A DNA stretch of 64,000 nt from Ovoidimarina sp038744785 (GTDB lineage: Bacteria > Pseudomonadota > Alphaproteobacteria > Rhodobacterales > Rhodobacteraceae). Under the pieces are notes generated by a model, which was not told where the DNA came from, searched no databases, and worked only from the letters and a program-made list of their open reading frames with translations. The stretch is taken from NCBI GenBank assembly GCA_038744785.1, contig JBCDLX010000022.1, positions 18,341 to 82,340 on the forward strand, given 5' to 3'. The position numbers and the translations under genes are program-made. Positions 35,895 to 44,833 of this stretch are shown piece after piece (the first letter of the stretch is position 1; every line of letters begins with the position of its first letter).

Positions 35895-37157
35895 ATGAAG
35901 ATTGGGCTGTTTTCCTGGGTTGGTGCGGCAATGCTATTCGCCGCCTCTTCGGTATCGGCCGATCTTCCACTCAAATACTTCAACGACCTTAGTGGGCCGC
36001 ACTACCTGCTCGGAGGCGTTTATGCCTTCGAGTTCCGCGAGAACGACGTCCCGGGACTAAAGCGCGTTCGGGCGACCTATCTGCCAAATGGTACGCTGCT
36101 TTATCCGATCGATCTTGATCCTGAGCACGAACCAAAAAATGTATCTTCTCCAGAGCGTTACGGAACGTACATCACCCAATTCGGGCAGGTTCTTCTGGTC
36201 GAGAACGATGAAGTTAGTAAACGCCCATTTTCCGTGAACCTTGGCGAAGCGGACGTTATCTTTCATCAGGACACCTTCATTTGCGCCGCGACGGACGAAT
36301 TGAAGTGCAGCGAAGATGATGGAATTTCTGTTTCGAAGTCCTGGGCCATGCTGAGCGAACGCGATCTGGACGAGAGGATCGTCACGCTCCGTTTCTTCAT
36401 CACCGAGGATAATCAGGAACGCGTTGGCTATCTGGGCCTGGAGCGATTTGAAGAGATGAAACGTCAAGGCGTTCTGTCCGACTTGTTGGAACCCTGGCCG
36501 CGATACGCATTTCTAGGACGACGCGAGTTGGCGCAGGCACGCAAGCCATGCGGCGTGGCCCGAAAGACCTACGACACCGAGGCCGTCAAAGCCGAAATTG
36601 GAGTCGAAGCGGAAGTCGGGCTTCTTGACTGGTTCAAGGCAAAGTTTGCGGCGGGTTTCGAGACCGAGGCCGGGGAAGAGAACATCGTCCTCGTCGGCGA
36701 GCCGGACACCGAGATCCGGCTTTATGAGCTTCGAGTGGTCAAACCGGACACCGAAGGCAAATTCGATCCAAATAGGCTGCTGAAACTCAATGTGACTGCC
36801 AGCTACGGATGTGATGGGATCGCAGGCGCGCTCCAACCCTACCGGATCGAGACGATCATCGTCCAGCACACCCATCCCAACGAGATCGATGGACGAGGAC
36901 GCGTGACAATGAAGTGGACCGATTTCCACAACCGGGAACTCGCGCCCGAAGAAGCCGAATACATCTGGGACAAAAACAGACAGCGCCCCTTTGCCTTCAG
37001 CGTGAACAGCAGTGTCGCTTACGATACGACAATACAGAAGTTGCGGACTCGTACCGAATTTGACTTGGCGCTCACAAACATTCTGTTGAGCGCATTCAAT
37101 GCGTCTTGTGACAGCGCGGGCGGTGCGCGCGCGACCTGTGAAGACTACCTCCGCTAA
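35895..37157 (+). CDS. Secreted protein of unknown function
   Basis: A 420-residue protein. A signal peptide (MKIGLFSWVGAAMLFAASSVSA) is followed by a soluble region with no repeat or family motif I recognise. Cysteines in FICAATDELKCSED, in KPCGVAR, in SYGCDG and near the C-terminus (NASCDSAGGARATCEDYLR) suggest disulfides and fit a periplasmic or extracellular protein. The ATG at 35895 follows GGGGATCTGGA. It stands alone between a desaturase and the Atm1-type exporter, with which it converges. Confidence 0.75.
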   Translation: MKIGLFSWVGAAMLFAASSVSADLPLKYFNDLSGPHYLLGGVYAFEFRENDVPGLKRVRATYLPNGTLLYPIDLDPEHEPKNVSSPERYGTYITQFGQVLLVENDEVSKRPFSVNLGEADVIFHQDTFICAATDELKCSEDDGISVSKSWAMLSERDLDERIVTLRFFITEDNQERVGYLGLERFEEMKRQGVLSDLLEPWPRYAFLGRRELAQARKPCGVARKTYDTEAVKAEIGVEAEVGLLDWFKAKFAAGFETEAGEENIVLVGEPDTEIRLYELRVVKPDTEGKFDPNRLLKLNVTASYGCDGIAGALQPYRIETIIVQHTHPNEIDGRGRVTMKWTDFHNRELAPEEAEYIWDKNRQRPFAFSVNSSVAYDTTIQKLRTRTEFDLALTNILLSAFNASCDSAGGARATCEDYLR

Positions 37158-37171
37158 GATACGCGGGACGA

Positions 37172-38986
37172 CTAAGCGGCATCCTGTTCGGCGGCCTGAC
37201 GCGCCCAGAGATTGGCATAGCGGCCGCCCATTGCCAAAAGTTCGTCATGGGTCCCACGCTCGACAATCTCTCCGGCCTCGAGCACCACGATCAGATCTGC
37301 ATCGACGATGGTCGACAGTCGGTGCGCGATGACCAATACCGTCCGGCCCTTTCCCATTGCATTCAACTCTGCTTGGATGTCGCGCTCGGTCTCGGTATCT
37401 AAGGCACTCGTCGCCTCGTCAAGAAGCAGGATCGGCGGGTTTTTCAGCAGGGTTCGCGCAATCCCGACCCGCTGTTTCTCGCCCCCTGACAGCTTCAGCC
37501 CGCGTTCCCCGACCGTCGTCTCATATCCTTCTGGAAGCGCAGAAACAAAATCATGGATTTTCGCGGCACGCGCTGCGGCCTCGATCTCAGCGAAGGTTGC
37601 GTCGGCCCGCCCGTAGGCGATATTGTAACGGATCGTGTCGTTGAACAGCACCGTGTCCTGCGGCACCACGCCAATCGCCTCGTGAAGCGACACCTGCGTG
37701 ATGTCCCGCACGTCCTGTCCATCGATGCGCAGTGCTCCGCCATTGACGTCGTAGAACCGGAACAAAAGTCTTCCGATTGTCGACTTGCCGGATCCGGATG
37801 GTCCAACAATAGCAACCCGCTGCCCGGCCTCAACGGATAACGTCACACCCTTCAGGATTGGTCGTGCCGCTTCGTACCCGAAATGCACATCATCGAAATC
37901 GATGCGTCCGCCATCAACTACGAGCGCTGTCGCATCTGGCTTGTCGCTGATTTCGCGGGGTTGTTCCAACAGATCGAACATTTCACCCATGTCAATCAGC
38001 GATTGCCGCATCTCACGATAGACATACCCCAGCAAATCCAAAGGTGCCGTTATCTGGATCATGTAGGCATTGACCATTACGAAATCGCCGACAGTCAAAT
38101 CGCCGCGCGCCACGCCGTTTGCCGCCATCACCATCACGGCAACAAGGCCCGAGGTAATCAAGAACGACTGACCGACATTCAGAAACGTCAGCGAGTAGAC
38201 CGTCTTCAGCGCGGCCCTTTCATAGCCAGCCATCGCCGCGTCGTATCGCACTGCCTCGCGGCTCTCTGCGCCGAAGTATTTGACCGTCTCAAAATTTAGA
38301 AGACTGTCGATGGCCTTCTGGTTTGCATCGGTGTCTTGGTCGTTCATCTCTTTGCGGATGCGCACCCGCCACTCGGTCACTTTGAAGGTGAACCTGATGT
38401 AGATGGCGACGGTCATGACGACGACAGCGAGGTAGATAACATCAAAAACGACTGCCAGCACGACAGCGATCATTGTGAGTTCAAGAACCAGTGGCCCGAC
38501 GGAAAACACCATGAACCGAAGAAGAAAGTCGACGCCCTTAACCCCGCGTTCGATAATCCGGCTCAATCCTCCGGTCTTTCGCGTGATGTGATACCGCAAC
38601 GACAAGGCATGAATGTGTTGGAAGGTCTCCAGCGCCAGTTGTCGCAAAGCACGTTGACCTACTGCGGCAAAAACAGCGTCGCGGATCTGCTGGAACCCCA
38701 CAGTCATCAAACGCGCCATACCGTAGGCGACCGTCAGCCCGACCGCCCCCGCCCCAAGCATCCAGGCGGCGTCGGTGCCGTCACCCGCCAGTTTGTCGAC
38801 AGCGCCTTTGTAAAGAAACGGCGTGCCCACGGCGACCAGTTTTGCCAAGAACAACGCCAGAAGCGCGAACACCACGCGACGTTTCACCCAAGGGTAGTCA
38901 TCAGGCCAAAGGTATGGTGAAACCTTCCGGATCGTCCGCCAGCCGGACCGGCGGGCGGCGGCGTCGAATTCCTGTTTGTCGGTCAC
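37172..38986 (-). CDS. Atm1-type ABC exporter (fused permease and ATPase)
   Basis: A 604-residue half-transporter with an N-terminal six-TM domain and a C-terminal nucleotide-binding domain: Walker A GPSGSGKST, Q-loop VPQDTVLFNDTIRYNIAYG, signature LSGGEKQRVGIAR, Walker B ILLLDEATSALD and H-loop IAHRLST. The permease part (YHITRKTGGLSRIIERGVKG) and the INYAYG-like segment resemble mitochondrial Atm1 and bacterial homologues that export glutathione conjugates or glutathione-metal complexes. The start is GTG at 38986 with a weak ribosome site. Confidence 0.88.
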   Translation of the reverse strand: MTDKQEFDAAARRSGWRTIRKVSPYLWPDDYPWVKRRVVFALLALFLAKLVAVGTPFLYKGAVDKLAGDGTDAAWMLGAGAVGLTVAYGMARLMTVGFQQIRDAVFAAVGQRALRQLALETFQHIHALSLRYHITRKTGGLSRIIERGVKGVDFLLRFMVFSVGPLVLELTMIAVVLAVVFDVIYLAVVVMTVAIYIRFTFKVTEWRVRIRKEMNDQDTDANQKAIDSLLNFETVKYFGAESREAVRYDAAMAGYERAALKTVYSLTFLNVGQSFLITSGLVAVMVMAANGVARGDLTVGDFVMVNAYMIQITAPLDLLGYVYREMRQSLIDMGEMFDLLEQPREISDKPDATALVVDGGRIDFDDVHFGYEAARPILKGVTLSVEAGQRVAIVGPSGSGKSTIGRLLFRFYDVNGGALRIDGQDVRDITQVSLHEAIGVVPQDTVLFNDTIRYNIAYGRADATFAEIEAAARAAKIHDFVSALPEGYETTVGERGLKLSGGEKQRVGIARTLLKNPPILLLDEATSALDTETERDIQAELNAMGKGRTVLVIAHRLSTIVDADLIVVLEAGEIVERGTHDELLAMGGRYANLWARQAAEQDAA

Positions 38987-39075
38987 CGGGGATGCCTGCG
39001 TTGCAACCGGTGTACCCTAAGCGCACGCAGCGGGAATGGCCAGACCCTGACCACCATGTCCGGCCCTATCCGGAC

Positions 39076-40584
39076 CTAGTTCGGGATCGAAAAGACCTGG
39101 CCGGGATAGATAAGATCGGGATCGCGGATCTTGTCGCGGTTCGCTTCGAAAAGCTGAACGAAAAGCCGCCCGTCGCCATAGGAATTCGACGAGATCCCCC
39201 ATAGAGTGTTGCCAGGCTGGACTGTGACAAGATCGATCCGCGTGCGCGCGGTGGGCCCTCCGGACGCAAGCGCTAGTGCCTGGATGGCCTCCGGTGCTTC
39301 GCGTTGGAACGGGGTTTCGACTCGCGACAGCACAGTGCCGTCAGCGCCAATCTGATCCACGCGTAGCGTGTAGACACCGGTATCGACTTCCGGCAATTCC
39401 GCGCGCCATTGGCCGCCTGGTCCGACCTCGCCAATCTCGACGGGTGCGTTGTCGACATAGACGCGCACCTGACCTTGCGCAGGGGCCCGACCTGACAACG
39501 CAACCTCGCCGCTTTCGTCATAGGTGATCGCGTCGATTACCACGTTTTCGGTCACCTCAGGGCCGGCACCGCCACTGTCCTGAAGGACGCGTACCCCATC
39601 GCTGTCTGCGATGATCACGGCGGGGGCGGCGGGTTCGGAAGAGGCGGCGGTTGTGGCAGTTGTCTGCGTGTCTTGCTCGGCCAAACCGTCCGATGCTGTC
39701 TCTGCACCTTGGTCTGGTGACGCCTCGCTAGCGTCAGATGCCAATTCTTCAACTACCGATTCTTCAGTCTCCGGACCAGAGTCTGTGGCCGCGACACCAT
39801 CGTTTCCAGCAGTCTCAACAGTTCCGTCGCCCGAAATGGTGTCGGGCTCTGTGTTCGCTTCAGCCGTTGCCACGGGGCTTGGGGCAAGGACAACAACACC
39901 GTCCGATGCCGACTCTCCGCCGTTTCCGTCAAGTGCGCGCAGCGCCAATGCCCGCGGCGCGTCAGAGCGTCCAAGATCGGCAAGGGCCACAAAGCCTCCG
40001 CTGGCATCGGCAGTTGTGTCCGCAATCACCTCGCCATCGACCGTGACCTCGACCCGCGTCCCAGGCGCTGACCGGCCCGCGATCAGTGCCCGTCCGTCAG
40101 GCTCGACCCGGACCAGGTCGAAGCTTGGCGCGGGAAGCGCAGGGGCGTCGGGCAACGGTACGCTGGGCGTTACGCCCGCGGTGCCTTCCGTTGCAGCCAC
40201 GTCCGCCTCTCCGGGTGCGTCTGGCGTTGGCGGGGTAGATGCGGTCTCTTCGACAGCCGTTTCGCCGGCGACTGCCTCGGGGACAGATGCGCTATCTTCG
40301 GCATCGGGAACCGCAGCCTCCCCAGTGCCTTCCGCTTGATCGACCCCATCGGCGGGACCGCCGGCCGTCTCTGTCTCTTTCTCGACGGTAGTCTCGGAAA
40401 CGGCGGCATCCGCCTCCTCGCCGGCAGAGCCGCCGGTTTCAGCAACCGGCTTTTCCACCTCGGCCGGCGGCGTGACTTGCCAGTAAACAGCCAGTCCAGC
40501 AGCAGCGACCGCAAGCGCTGCTAAGGCCCCTGCCAGAACTGATTTTCCGGTGGTTCCCGCCACCGCAGCGGATTTTGCAGCCAT
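39076..40584 (-). CDS. LysM-domain membrane-anchored protein with Ig-like domains
   Basis: A 502-residue protein. An N-terminal TM (SVLAGALAALAVAAAGLAVYW) is followed by long acidic Ala/Thr/Glu/Pro-rich linkers, two Ig-like segments (FDLVRVEPDGRALIAGRSAPGTRVEV and YDESGEVALSGRAPAQGQVRVYVD) and a C-terminal LysM (VTVQPGNTLWGISSNSYG, DPDLIYPGQVFSIP). LysM binds peptidoglycan. Rhodobacterales often carry such a protein next to a LOG-family gene, as here. The ATG at 40584 was chosen because it places the TM near the N-terminus. Confidence 0.85.
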   Translation of the reverse strand: MAAKSAAVAGTTGKSVLAGALAALAVAAAGLAVYWQVTPPAEVEKPVAETGGSAGEEADAAVSETTVEKETETAGGPADGVDQAEGTGEAAVPDAEDSASVPEAVAGETAVEETASTPPTPDAPGEADVAATEGTAGVTPSVPLPDAPALPAPSFDLVRVEPDGRALIAGRSAPGTRVEVTVDGEVIADTTADASGGFVALADLGRSDAPRALALRALDGNGGESASDGVVVLAPSPVATAEANTEPDTISGDGTVETAGNDGVAATDSGPETEESVVEELASDASEASPDQGAETASDGLAEQDTQTTATTAASSEPAAPAVIIADSDGVRVLQDSGGAGPEVTENVVIDAITYDESGEVALSGRAPAQGQVRVYVDNAPVEIGEVGPGGQWRAELPEVDTGVYTLRVDQIGADGTVLSRVETPFQREAPEAIQALALASGGPTARTRIDLVTVQPGNTLWGISSNSYGDGRLFVQLFEANRDKIRDPDLIYPGQVFSIPN

Positions 40585-40684
40585 TTCATGTCCCTTTGCG
40601 GACAGGTCCCCACCTGAACGCGCTTGAGCGACCCTATCAAGGGCACTAACAGGGGTCAAAGCACCTCATTGAAAGGCCGCGGCC

Positions 40685-41233
40685 ATGCCTGTACCTGCCC
40701 GTTCGATCTGCGTCTATTGCGGATCACGCTTTGGCGAAAACCCAGCGTTTCGCACCGCTGCCGACGCCCTGGGACGCGCGATCGCGAAACAAGGCTGGAG
40801 GCTTGTTTATGGTGCTGGCGACGTCGGCCTGATGGGAGCCGTCGCAAGCGCAACAATGGCCGAAGGTGGCGACACGTTTGGCGTCATTCCAACTCATCTG
40901 AAGGTTCGCGAGGTGGGAAAAACCGACATTACAACGCTTGTGGAAACGGAAACAATGCATGAGCGCAAGAAGGTAATGTTCATGAATGCCGATGCCGTGG
41001 TGGTGCTGCCAGGCGGTGCAGGTTCACTCGATGAGTTCTTTGAAGTGCTGACCTGGGCGCAGCTCGGGCTTCACAACAAACCCATCTGGTTGTTGAACAT
41101 CGCAGGCTACTGGGATCCGCTTCAGGCGCTTGTCGCACATGTCATCGACGAGGGCTTTGCCGATCCGAGCCTCGCGCAGTTCGTAAACATGGCCGACACC
41201 GTTTCCGGTCTAATCGAGGGGCTTGACGCCTAA
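40685..41233 (+). CDS. LOG-family nucleoside 5'-monophosphate phosphoribohydrolase
   Basis: A 182-residue Rossmann-fold enzyme with the family motifs VYGAGDVGLMG, MHERKKVM (about 91-98) and PGGAGSLDEFFE (109-120), the last being the PGGxGTxxE motif with Ser for Thr. LOG proteins cleave the base from purine or cytokinin riboside monophosphates. It is divergent from the LysM gene and ends in a four-base convergent overlap with a small minus-strand frame. Confidence 0.9.
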   Translation: MPVPARSICVYCGSRFGENPAFRTAADALGRAIAKQGWRLVYGAGDVGLMGAVASATMAEGGDTFGVIPTHLKVREVGKTDITTLVETETMHERKKVMFMNADAVVVLPGGAGSLDEFFEVLTWAQLGLHNKPIWLLNIAGYWDPLQALVAHVIDEGFADPSLAQFVNMADTVSGLIEGLDA

Positions 41234-41505
41234 GACATGCGCGCCACTGCCCTGTCCTCCAACCGTCGTGCCAAACGACGCGCCCGGCGCGCCGCTGCAA
41301 GACACTGGCCTATGAAACGGTCCACAGCCCGCGGCCTGCCCGCTGCTGAAAAGATCCGCGCAGCTTCCATACTGTCGCGCATGTAGCGAAGCTCCGCCTC
41401 GCGCAAGCGCCCGATGCGCCGAGCATCTGTTTCAGAAAACCCGGATACGCTGAGCGATCCGTAGCGGTTTTCGACACTTGTTTTTAGTTCGGTCGTTCCA
41501 ACCAA
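41230..41505 (-). CDS. Small arginine-rich hypothetical protein
   Basis: An open frame of 91 codons that starts with TTG behind GGGGAGGGG. The C-terminal half is strongly basic (LAAARRARRLARRLEDRAVARMS) and helical. No family is recognised. The start is uncertain; a better placed ATG at 41510 is in another frame and gives only a very short peptide. It may be a real small protein or spurious. Confidence 0.35.
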   Translation of the reverse strand: MVGTTELKTSVENRYGSLSVSGFSETDARRIGRLREAELRYMRDSMEAARIFSAAGRPRAVDRFIGQCLAAARRARRLARRLEDRAVARMS

Positions 41506-41608
41506 GACATGCCACCCCTCCCCTAAGGTGCGCGAGGGAAGCGTAGCCGGAGGCCAATGTCAAAGGTTACGTAGGACAAGGCGCAACTTCGCGCGCCGCG
41601 GAACGTGT

Positions 41609-41640
41609 GGGCGCCGCAATTGGAAACAACCGCGGCGCCC
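41609..41640 (-). terminator. Hairpin downstream of sodB
   Basis: GGGCGCCGC and GCGGCGCCC form a 9-bp perfect stem with a 14-base loop, seven bases past the sodB stop. There is no T tract on the sodB strand, so it may be a stabilising hairpin rather than a terminator. Confidence 0.4.
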
Positions 41641-41646
41641 GGCCGA

Positions 41647-42246
41647 TTACATACGGCTCGCCACGTTTTCCCAGTTCACAAGATTATCGAGAAAGTTCGT
41701 CAGGTAAGCGGGACGCTTGTTCCGGAAGTCGATGTAGTACGAGTGTTCCCACACATCGCAGCCCAAAAGCGCGGTCTGCCCGAAGCAAAGCGGGTTCACA
41801 CCGTTTTCCGTCTTGGTAACTTTCAGCGATCCGTCGCTGTCTTTCACAAGCCAAGCCCAGCCCGAACCAAACTGTCCTGCACCGGCGGCAGAGAACTGTG
41901 ACTTGAATTCGTCAACCGAACCGAATGCCTCGGTCAGCGCCGCTTCCAATTCACCGGGCATCGCGCTGCCGCCCGGTCCCATCATCTCCCAGAACTGATT
42001 GTGGTTCCAAAGCTGGCTGATGTTGTTGAAGATACCGTTCTGCGCGACCGCACCAGCCTCGTATGTGCCAACGATGATCTCTTCCAGGCTCTTGCCGTCC
42101 CATTCGGTCCCGGCGATCAGCTTGTTGCCGTTGTCGACATAGGCCTTGTGATGAAGGTCGTGATGGTACTCCAGCGTCTCTTGCGACATGCCGTTCGCGG
42201 CAAGCGCGTCATGGGCATAAGGAAGATCGGGAAGTTCGAAGGCCAT
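41647..42246 (-). CDS. sodB: Superoxide dismutase, iron type
   Basis: Converts superoxide to peroxide and oxygen in the cytoplasm. The 199-residue protein has metal ligands in YHHDLHH (H28), WNHNQFW, and DVWEHSYY (D and H). AGAGQFGSGWAWLV, with the active-site glutamine in the FeSOD position, points to iron rather than manganese. Length is standard and the gene is monocistronic. Confidence 0.94.
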   Translation of the reverse strand: MAFELPDLPYAHDALAANGMSQETLEYHHDLHHKAYVDNGNKLIAGTEWDGKSLEEIIVGTYEAGAVAQNGIFNNISQLWNHNQFWEMMGPGGSAMPGELEAALTEAFGSVDEFKSQFSAAGAGQFGSGWAWLVKDSDGSLKVTKTENGVNPLCFGQTALLGCDVWEHSYYIDFRNKRPAYLTNFLDNLVNWENVASRM

Positions 42247-42468
42247 GGGGACACCCTTTCTGGTCGGTCAATCTGCCGCATACCTGTGCCGGAGCGCACC
42301 CGGGGTCAAGGGGCGATCAAGTACCAGTTTGCCGATCTGCGCGGTCTGATGACCAGTTGTAGGGCGGATAACCGGAAATATCCGCACCTGTACCTTCTGG
42401 TTAGCGCCCATGGCATGCCGGGCGACCTGTCGTGGCAGACGTCGCCCGCCCTGATCCGCCGGAGCAGA

Positions 42469-43572
42469 TTATATAAAGGGGATGTCGACCAACACACCTT
42501 CTACGGTCGCGCCGTCTTTCTGAACTTGAACAGGATCGCCTGGCCGTGCCACGACCGACACAAGCGCATATCCGATCAGACGCTTCAGGCGATAGGACCA
42601 TGCCTGATGTGTCATATGGCCGATTTGCGCACCCTCTTTCCAAAGCGGCAGCCACGTTGCCTGCTGTTCTGGTTCTTCGGGCACGCTAAGGACGATCCCA
42701 AGCTGGTGCCGTTTGGGGCCGTCGGCCTTGATCCGGCGCAGGGCTTCCACGCCGATCACATCGTCTGGAATGTCAAGGTCGATAAACCTTTCCAAGCGAA
42801 CTTCGAACGGGTTCGTCATCTCATCCGTGTCCACGCCCCAATTCAGCAAACCACTTTCGGTACGCTCTGACGGATTGGGATATCCGGGTCCGATCCCAAA
42901 GGGCGCGCCTGCCTCGCGCACCAATTCCCAAAGCCGCGTGCCCTTTTTTCCGTCTAACAAAAACAACTCGAAACCGCCCTGTTTCGACCAACCTGCACGC
43001 ACGACCTTTAGCGGGATACCCTGGACCGCGGCATCTTTGAACCAGAAGTACTTCAGGTCGCGGACCCAGTCGCCTAACAGGGCAGCCACGACATTCTCCG
43101 CTTGCGGACCTTGTACCGCGAGCGGCGAAACGTCAGGCTCGCTAATGTCGACATCGAACCCACGCTCGCCCGCGACACATCGCGCCCAGAACCAGATGTC
43201 GGAATTGCCAATCGAGAGCCAATAGCAATCATCTGCCAGCTTGAGCGCTATCGGATCGTTTATCAGCACGCCCCTGTGATCACACAGCGCAACGTATTTT
43301 CCCTGCCCGATCTGCTGTTTCGAGAGATCCCGTACGCACAGCACCTGCGCCAGCCGCGCCGCGTCGGGACCCTTTAGCTGAACCTGACGTTGAACAGCGA
43401 CGTCCCACATCGACACACCTTCGATCAACCGCCAGTATTCGGCCTCTCGGTCGCCATAGCCCCGCGGGATCAGCATACGGTTATAGGTCAAAAGGGATTC
43501 CGCACCTTCCGCAACGGTGGCCTCGAAGAACGGTGACTTTCGCAGGCGGCCCGCCGACACGATTTCTGGCAT
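42469..43572 (-). CDS. GcvT-fold methyltransferase related to DMSP demethylase DmdA
   Basis: A 367-residue protein of the aminomethyltransferase family. Several segments track DmdA closely: YNRMLIPRGYGD, MWDVAVQRQVQLKGPDAARL, DHRGVLINDPIALKLADDCYWLS, ISEPDVSPLAVQGPQAENV and GWSKQGGFELFLLD. DmdA moves a methyl group from DMSP to tetrahydrofolate. DmdA paralogues with other substrates are common, so DMSP demethylation is possible but unproven. The ATG at 43572 has GGAG six bases upstream; ATG 43587 is the alternative. A soxG relic lies just upstream on the same strand. Confidence 0.8.
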   Translation of the reverse strand: MPEIVSAGRLRKSPFFEATVAEGAESLLTYNRMLIPRGYGDREAEYWRLIEGVSMWDVAVQRQVQLKGPDAARLAQVLCVRDLSKQQIGQGKYVALCDHRGVLINDPIALKLADDCYWLSIGNSDIWFWARCVAGERGFDVDISEPDVSPLAVQGPQAENVVAALLGDWVRDLKYFWFKDAAVQGIPLKVVRAGWSKQGGFELFLLDGKKGTRLWELVREAGAPFGIGPGYPNPSERTESGLLNWGVDTDEMTNPFEVRLERFIDLDIPDDVIGVEALRRIKADGPKRHQLGIVLSVPEEPEQQATWLPLWKEGAQIGHMTHQAWSYRLKRLIGYALVSVVARPGDPVQVQKDGATVEGVLVDIPFI

Positions 43573-43661
43573 GGAATTCTCCGTCATGGTCTGGGGCCCC
43601 ATTCGTTGCACAGCTTACGCCTAGTCTGACGCCGGAAACACAGGCAGCCGCACAGAGGATT

Positions 43662-43805
43662 TCATAACTCGGGCGCCCCGCAAAGGGGCAAGTCCCGCAG
43701 CCTTGAGGTGTCCGGTTGCGTTCCCGGATGTGCCGCATTCGACAACAGGTCGAAAAGGTGGCCTGCAACAGACCGGAAGCAGATCACTTCGAACGCGCCG
43801 CCTGG
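43662..43805 (-). pseudogene. Relic of a sarcosine oxidase gamma-subunit gene (C-terminal fragment)
   Basis: The minus strand encodes GGAFEVICFRSVAGHLFDLL then SNAAHPG. This closely matches the C-terminus of the intact soxG in this window (GAFEIICFRSVAGYVFNLL, SNAAEPG), and the DNA is visibly similar over about 90 bases. A TAA stop lies in frame just upstream, there is no start, and an unrelated tail leads to a TGA. It is the 3' end of a lost soxG paralogue. Confidence 0.75.
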
Positions 43806-43827
43806 TCGTTAGCGGCCGCGCGCCCGG

Positions 43828-44271
43828 TCACGAGTTGGCGGCGCGCTCCATCCGCGCGGCCCAACCATCGGCCAGATCTGCAAGCACTGCCCGATATTTG
43901 CGCTTTGCCAAAGCCCTTAAAGCAGCCTGCCCGATCGCATTGCCTTTCAGGGTCGCCTCAAGCCGGACGGTAAACTTCGAACCGGTTTGCATCGGTTCCA
44001 CCGACCACTCACCCTGCAGATCAGAAAGCGGGTAACGATAGTCCTCGGCCTCTGTATGGACCTTAAATCCATATGCCTGGCCGCTCTCAAAGAGATTGCA
44101 GGTCTCTAACCAGTTCTCACCCTTGGGTCCGTAGCAGCGGCGCTGCATCCCCAAGCCCTCACCCGCGACTATATCGACCTCGGAGAGGTTGTTGGCGACA
44201 TCGGCATACCCCGCGTGGTTGCTCATAACCTGCCAGACTGTGCTTTGCGGCGCGTCGACAGACCGGGACAC
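43828..44271 (-). CDS. SRPBCC-family protein
   Basis: A 147-residue START/polyketide cyclase-like protein. It begins VSRSVDAPQSTVWQVMSNHAGYADVAN and has the helix-grip pattern through EWSVEPMQTGSKFTVRLEATLKG to a C-terminal amphipathic helix. Such proteins bind hydrophobic ligands. The GTG at 44271 gives a canonical SRPBCC N-terminus; it overlaps the preceding membrane-protein gene by 49 bases, and no clear ribosome site is close, so the start is uncertain. Confidence 0.7.
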   Translation of the reverse strand: MSRSVDAPQSTVWQVMSNHAGYADVANNLSEVDIVAGEGLGMQRRCYGPKGENWLETCNLFESGQAYGFKVHTEAEDYRYPLSDLQGEWSVEPMQTGSKFTVRLEATLKGNAIGQAALRALAKRKYRAVLADLADGWAARMERAANS

Positions 44272-44717
44272 CTGAACGAGAATTCTTCCCCCGAAATCTT
44301 CACCGACGCCTGACTTCGGGGCGGAACATATGTGCGCACACCCAGATACTGGCCGGTGGCGAGGGCCGCAACGCATGCCGCGACAAGCGCAATCGCGACC
44401 TGACCGACTGGCGAAAAGAGATGACCGCCCACAAGCAACAGCGCGCCGCTGCCAACCACCCAAAGCGTATCCATAGCCGACACCAGCACCACCTTGCGCG
44501 GTGTCGCGAAACGGTCGGTTGCCAACACGATCAGAGAGGCGCTGAAAAGAATCAATCCAATCCCGAGGACGCGGATCACGGTTGACAGCGGGGATGTTGG
44601 TGCCGCGAATAGCCATCCGGCGACGGGATCGGCCGCGATCAAAAACCAAGCCCCCATCACCAGCGAAAACACCGCGTTCAGGAGGACGAACGTACGCGCG
44701 ACTTTCATGGTTTTCAT
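44223..44717 (-). CDS. Small four-helix membrane protein
   Basis: A 164-residue protein with four hydrophobic segments (FVLLNAVFSLVMGAWFLIA, VIRVLGIGLILFSASLIVLA, VVLVSAMDTLWVVGSGALLLVGG, VGQVAIALVAACVAALATG). No function is recognised. The start MKTMKVARTF at 44717 places the first TM at the N-terminus. It is coupled to the SRPBCC gene by overlap and is divergent from the XRE regulator, which may control both. Confidence 0.7.
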   Translation of the reverse strand: MKTMKVARTFVLLNAVFSLVMGAWFLIAADPVAGWLFAAPTSPLSTVIRVLGIGLILFSASLIVLATDRFATPRKVVLVSAMDTLWVVGSGALLLVGGHLFSPVGQVAIALVAACVAALATGQYLGVRTYVPPRSQASVKISGEEFSFRCPGLSTRRKAQSGRL

Positions 44718-44833
44718 AGCGGGATGTGTCCTTCTTGGGCTGATTTCGCAGACCAAATTGACCGCCGCACAGATCGTCGCAATTACGTCAAAGGTAATCG
44801 ACCAATGCCCCGCGACCCGCCAAGCTTTCTCCC

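Noticed and set aside
42001..42870. Plus-strand frame across sodB and the DmdA-like gene.
   Set aside because: Opposes two clear genes; the short intergenic part looks faintly protein-like but has no identifiable family.
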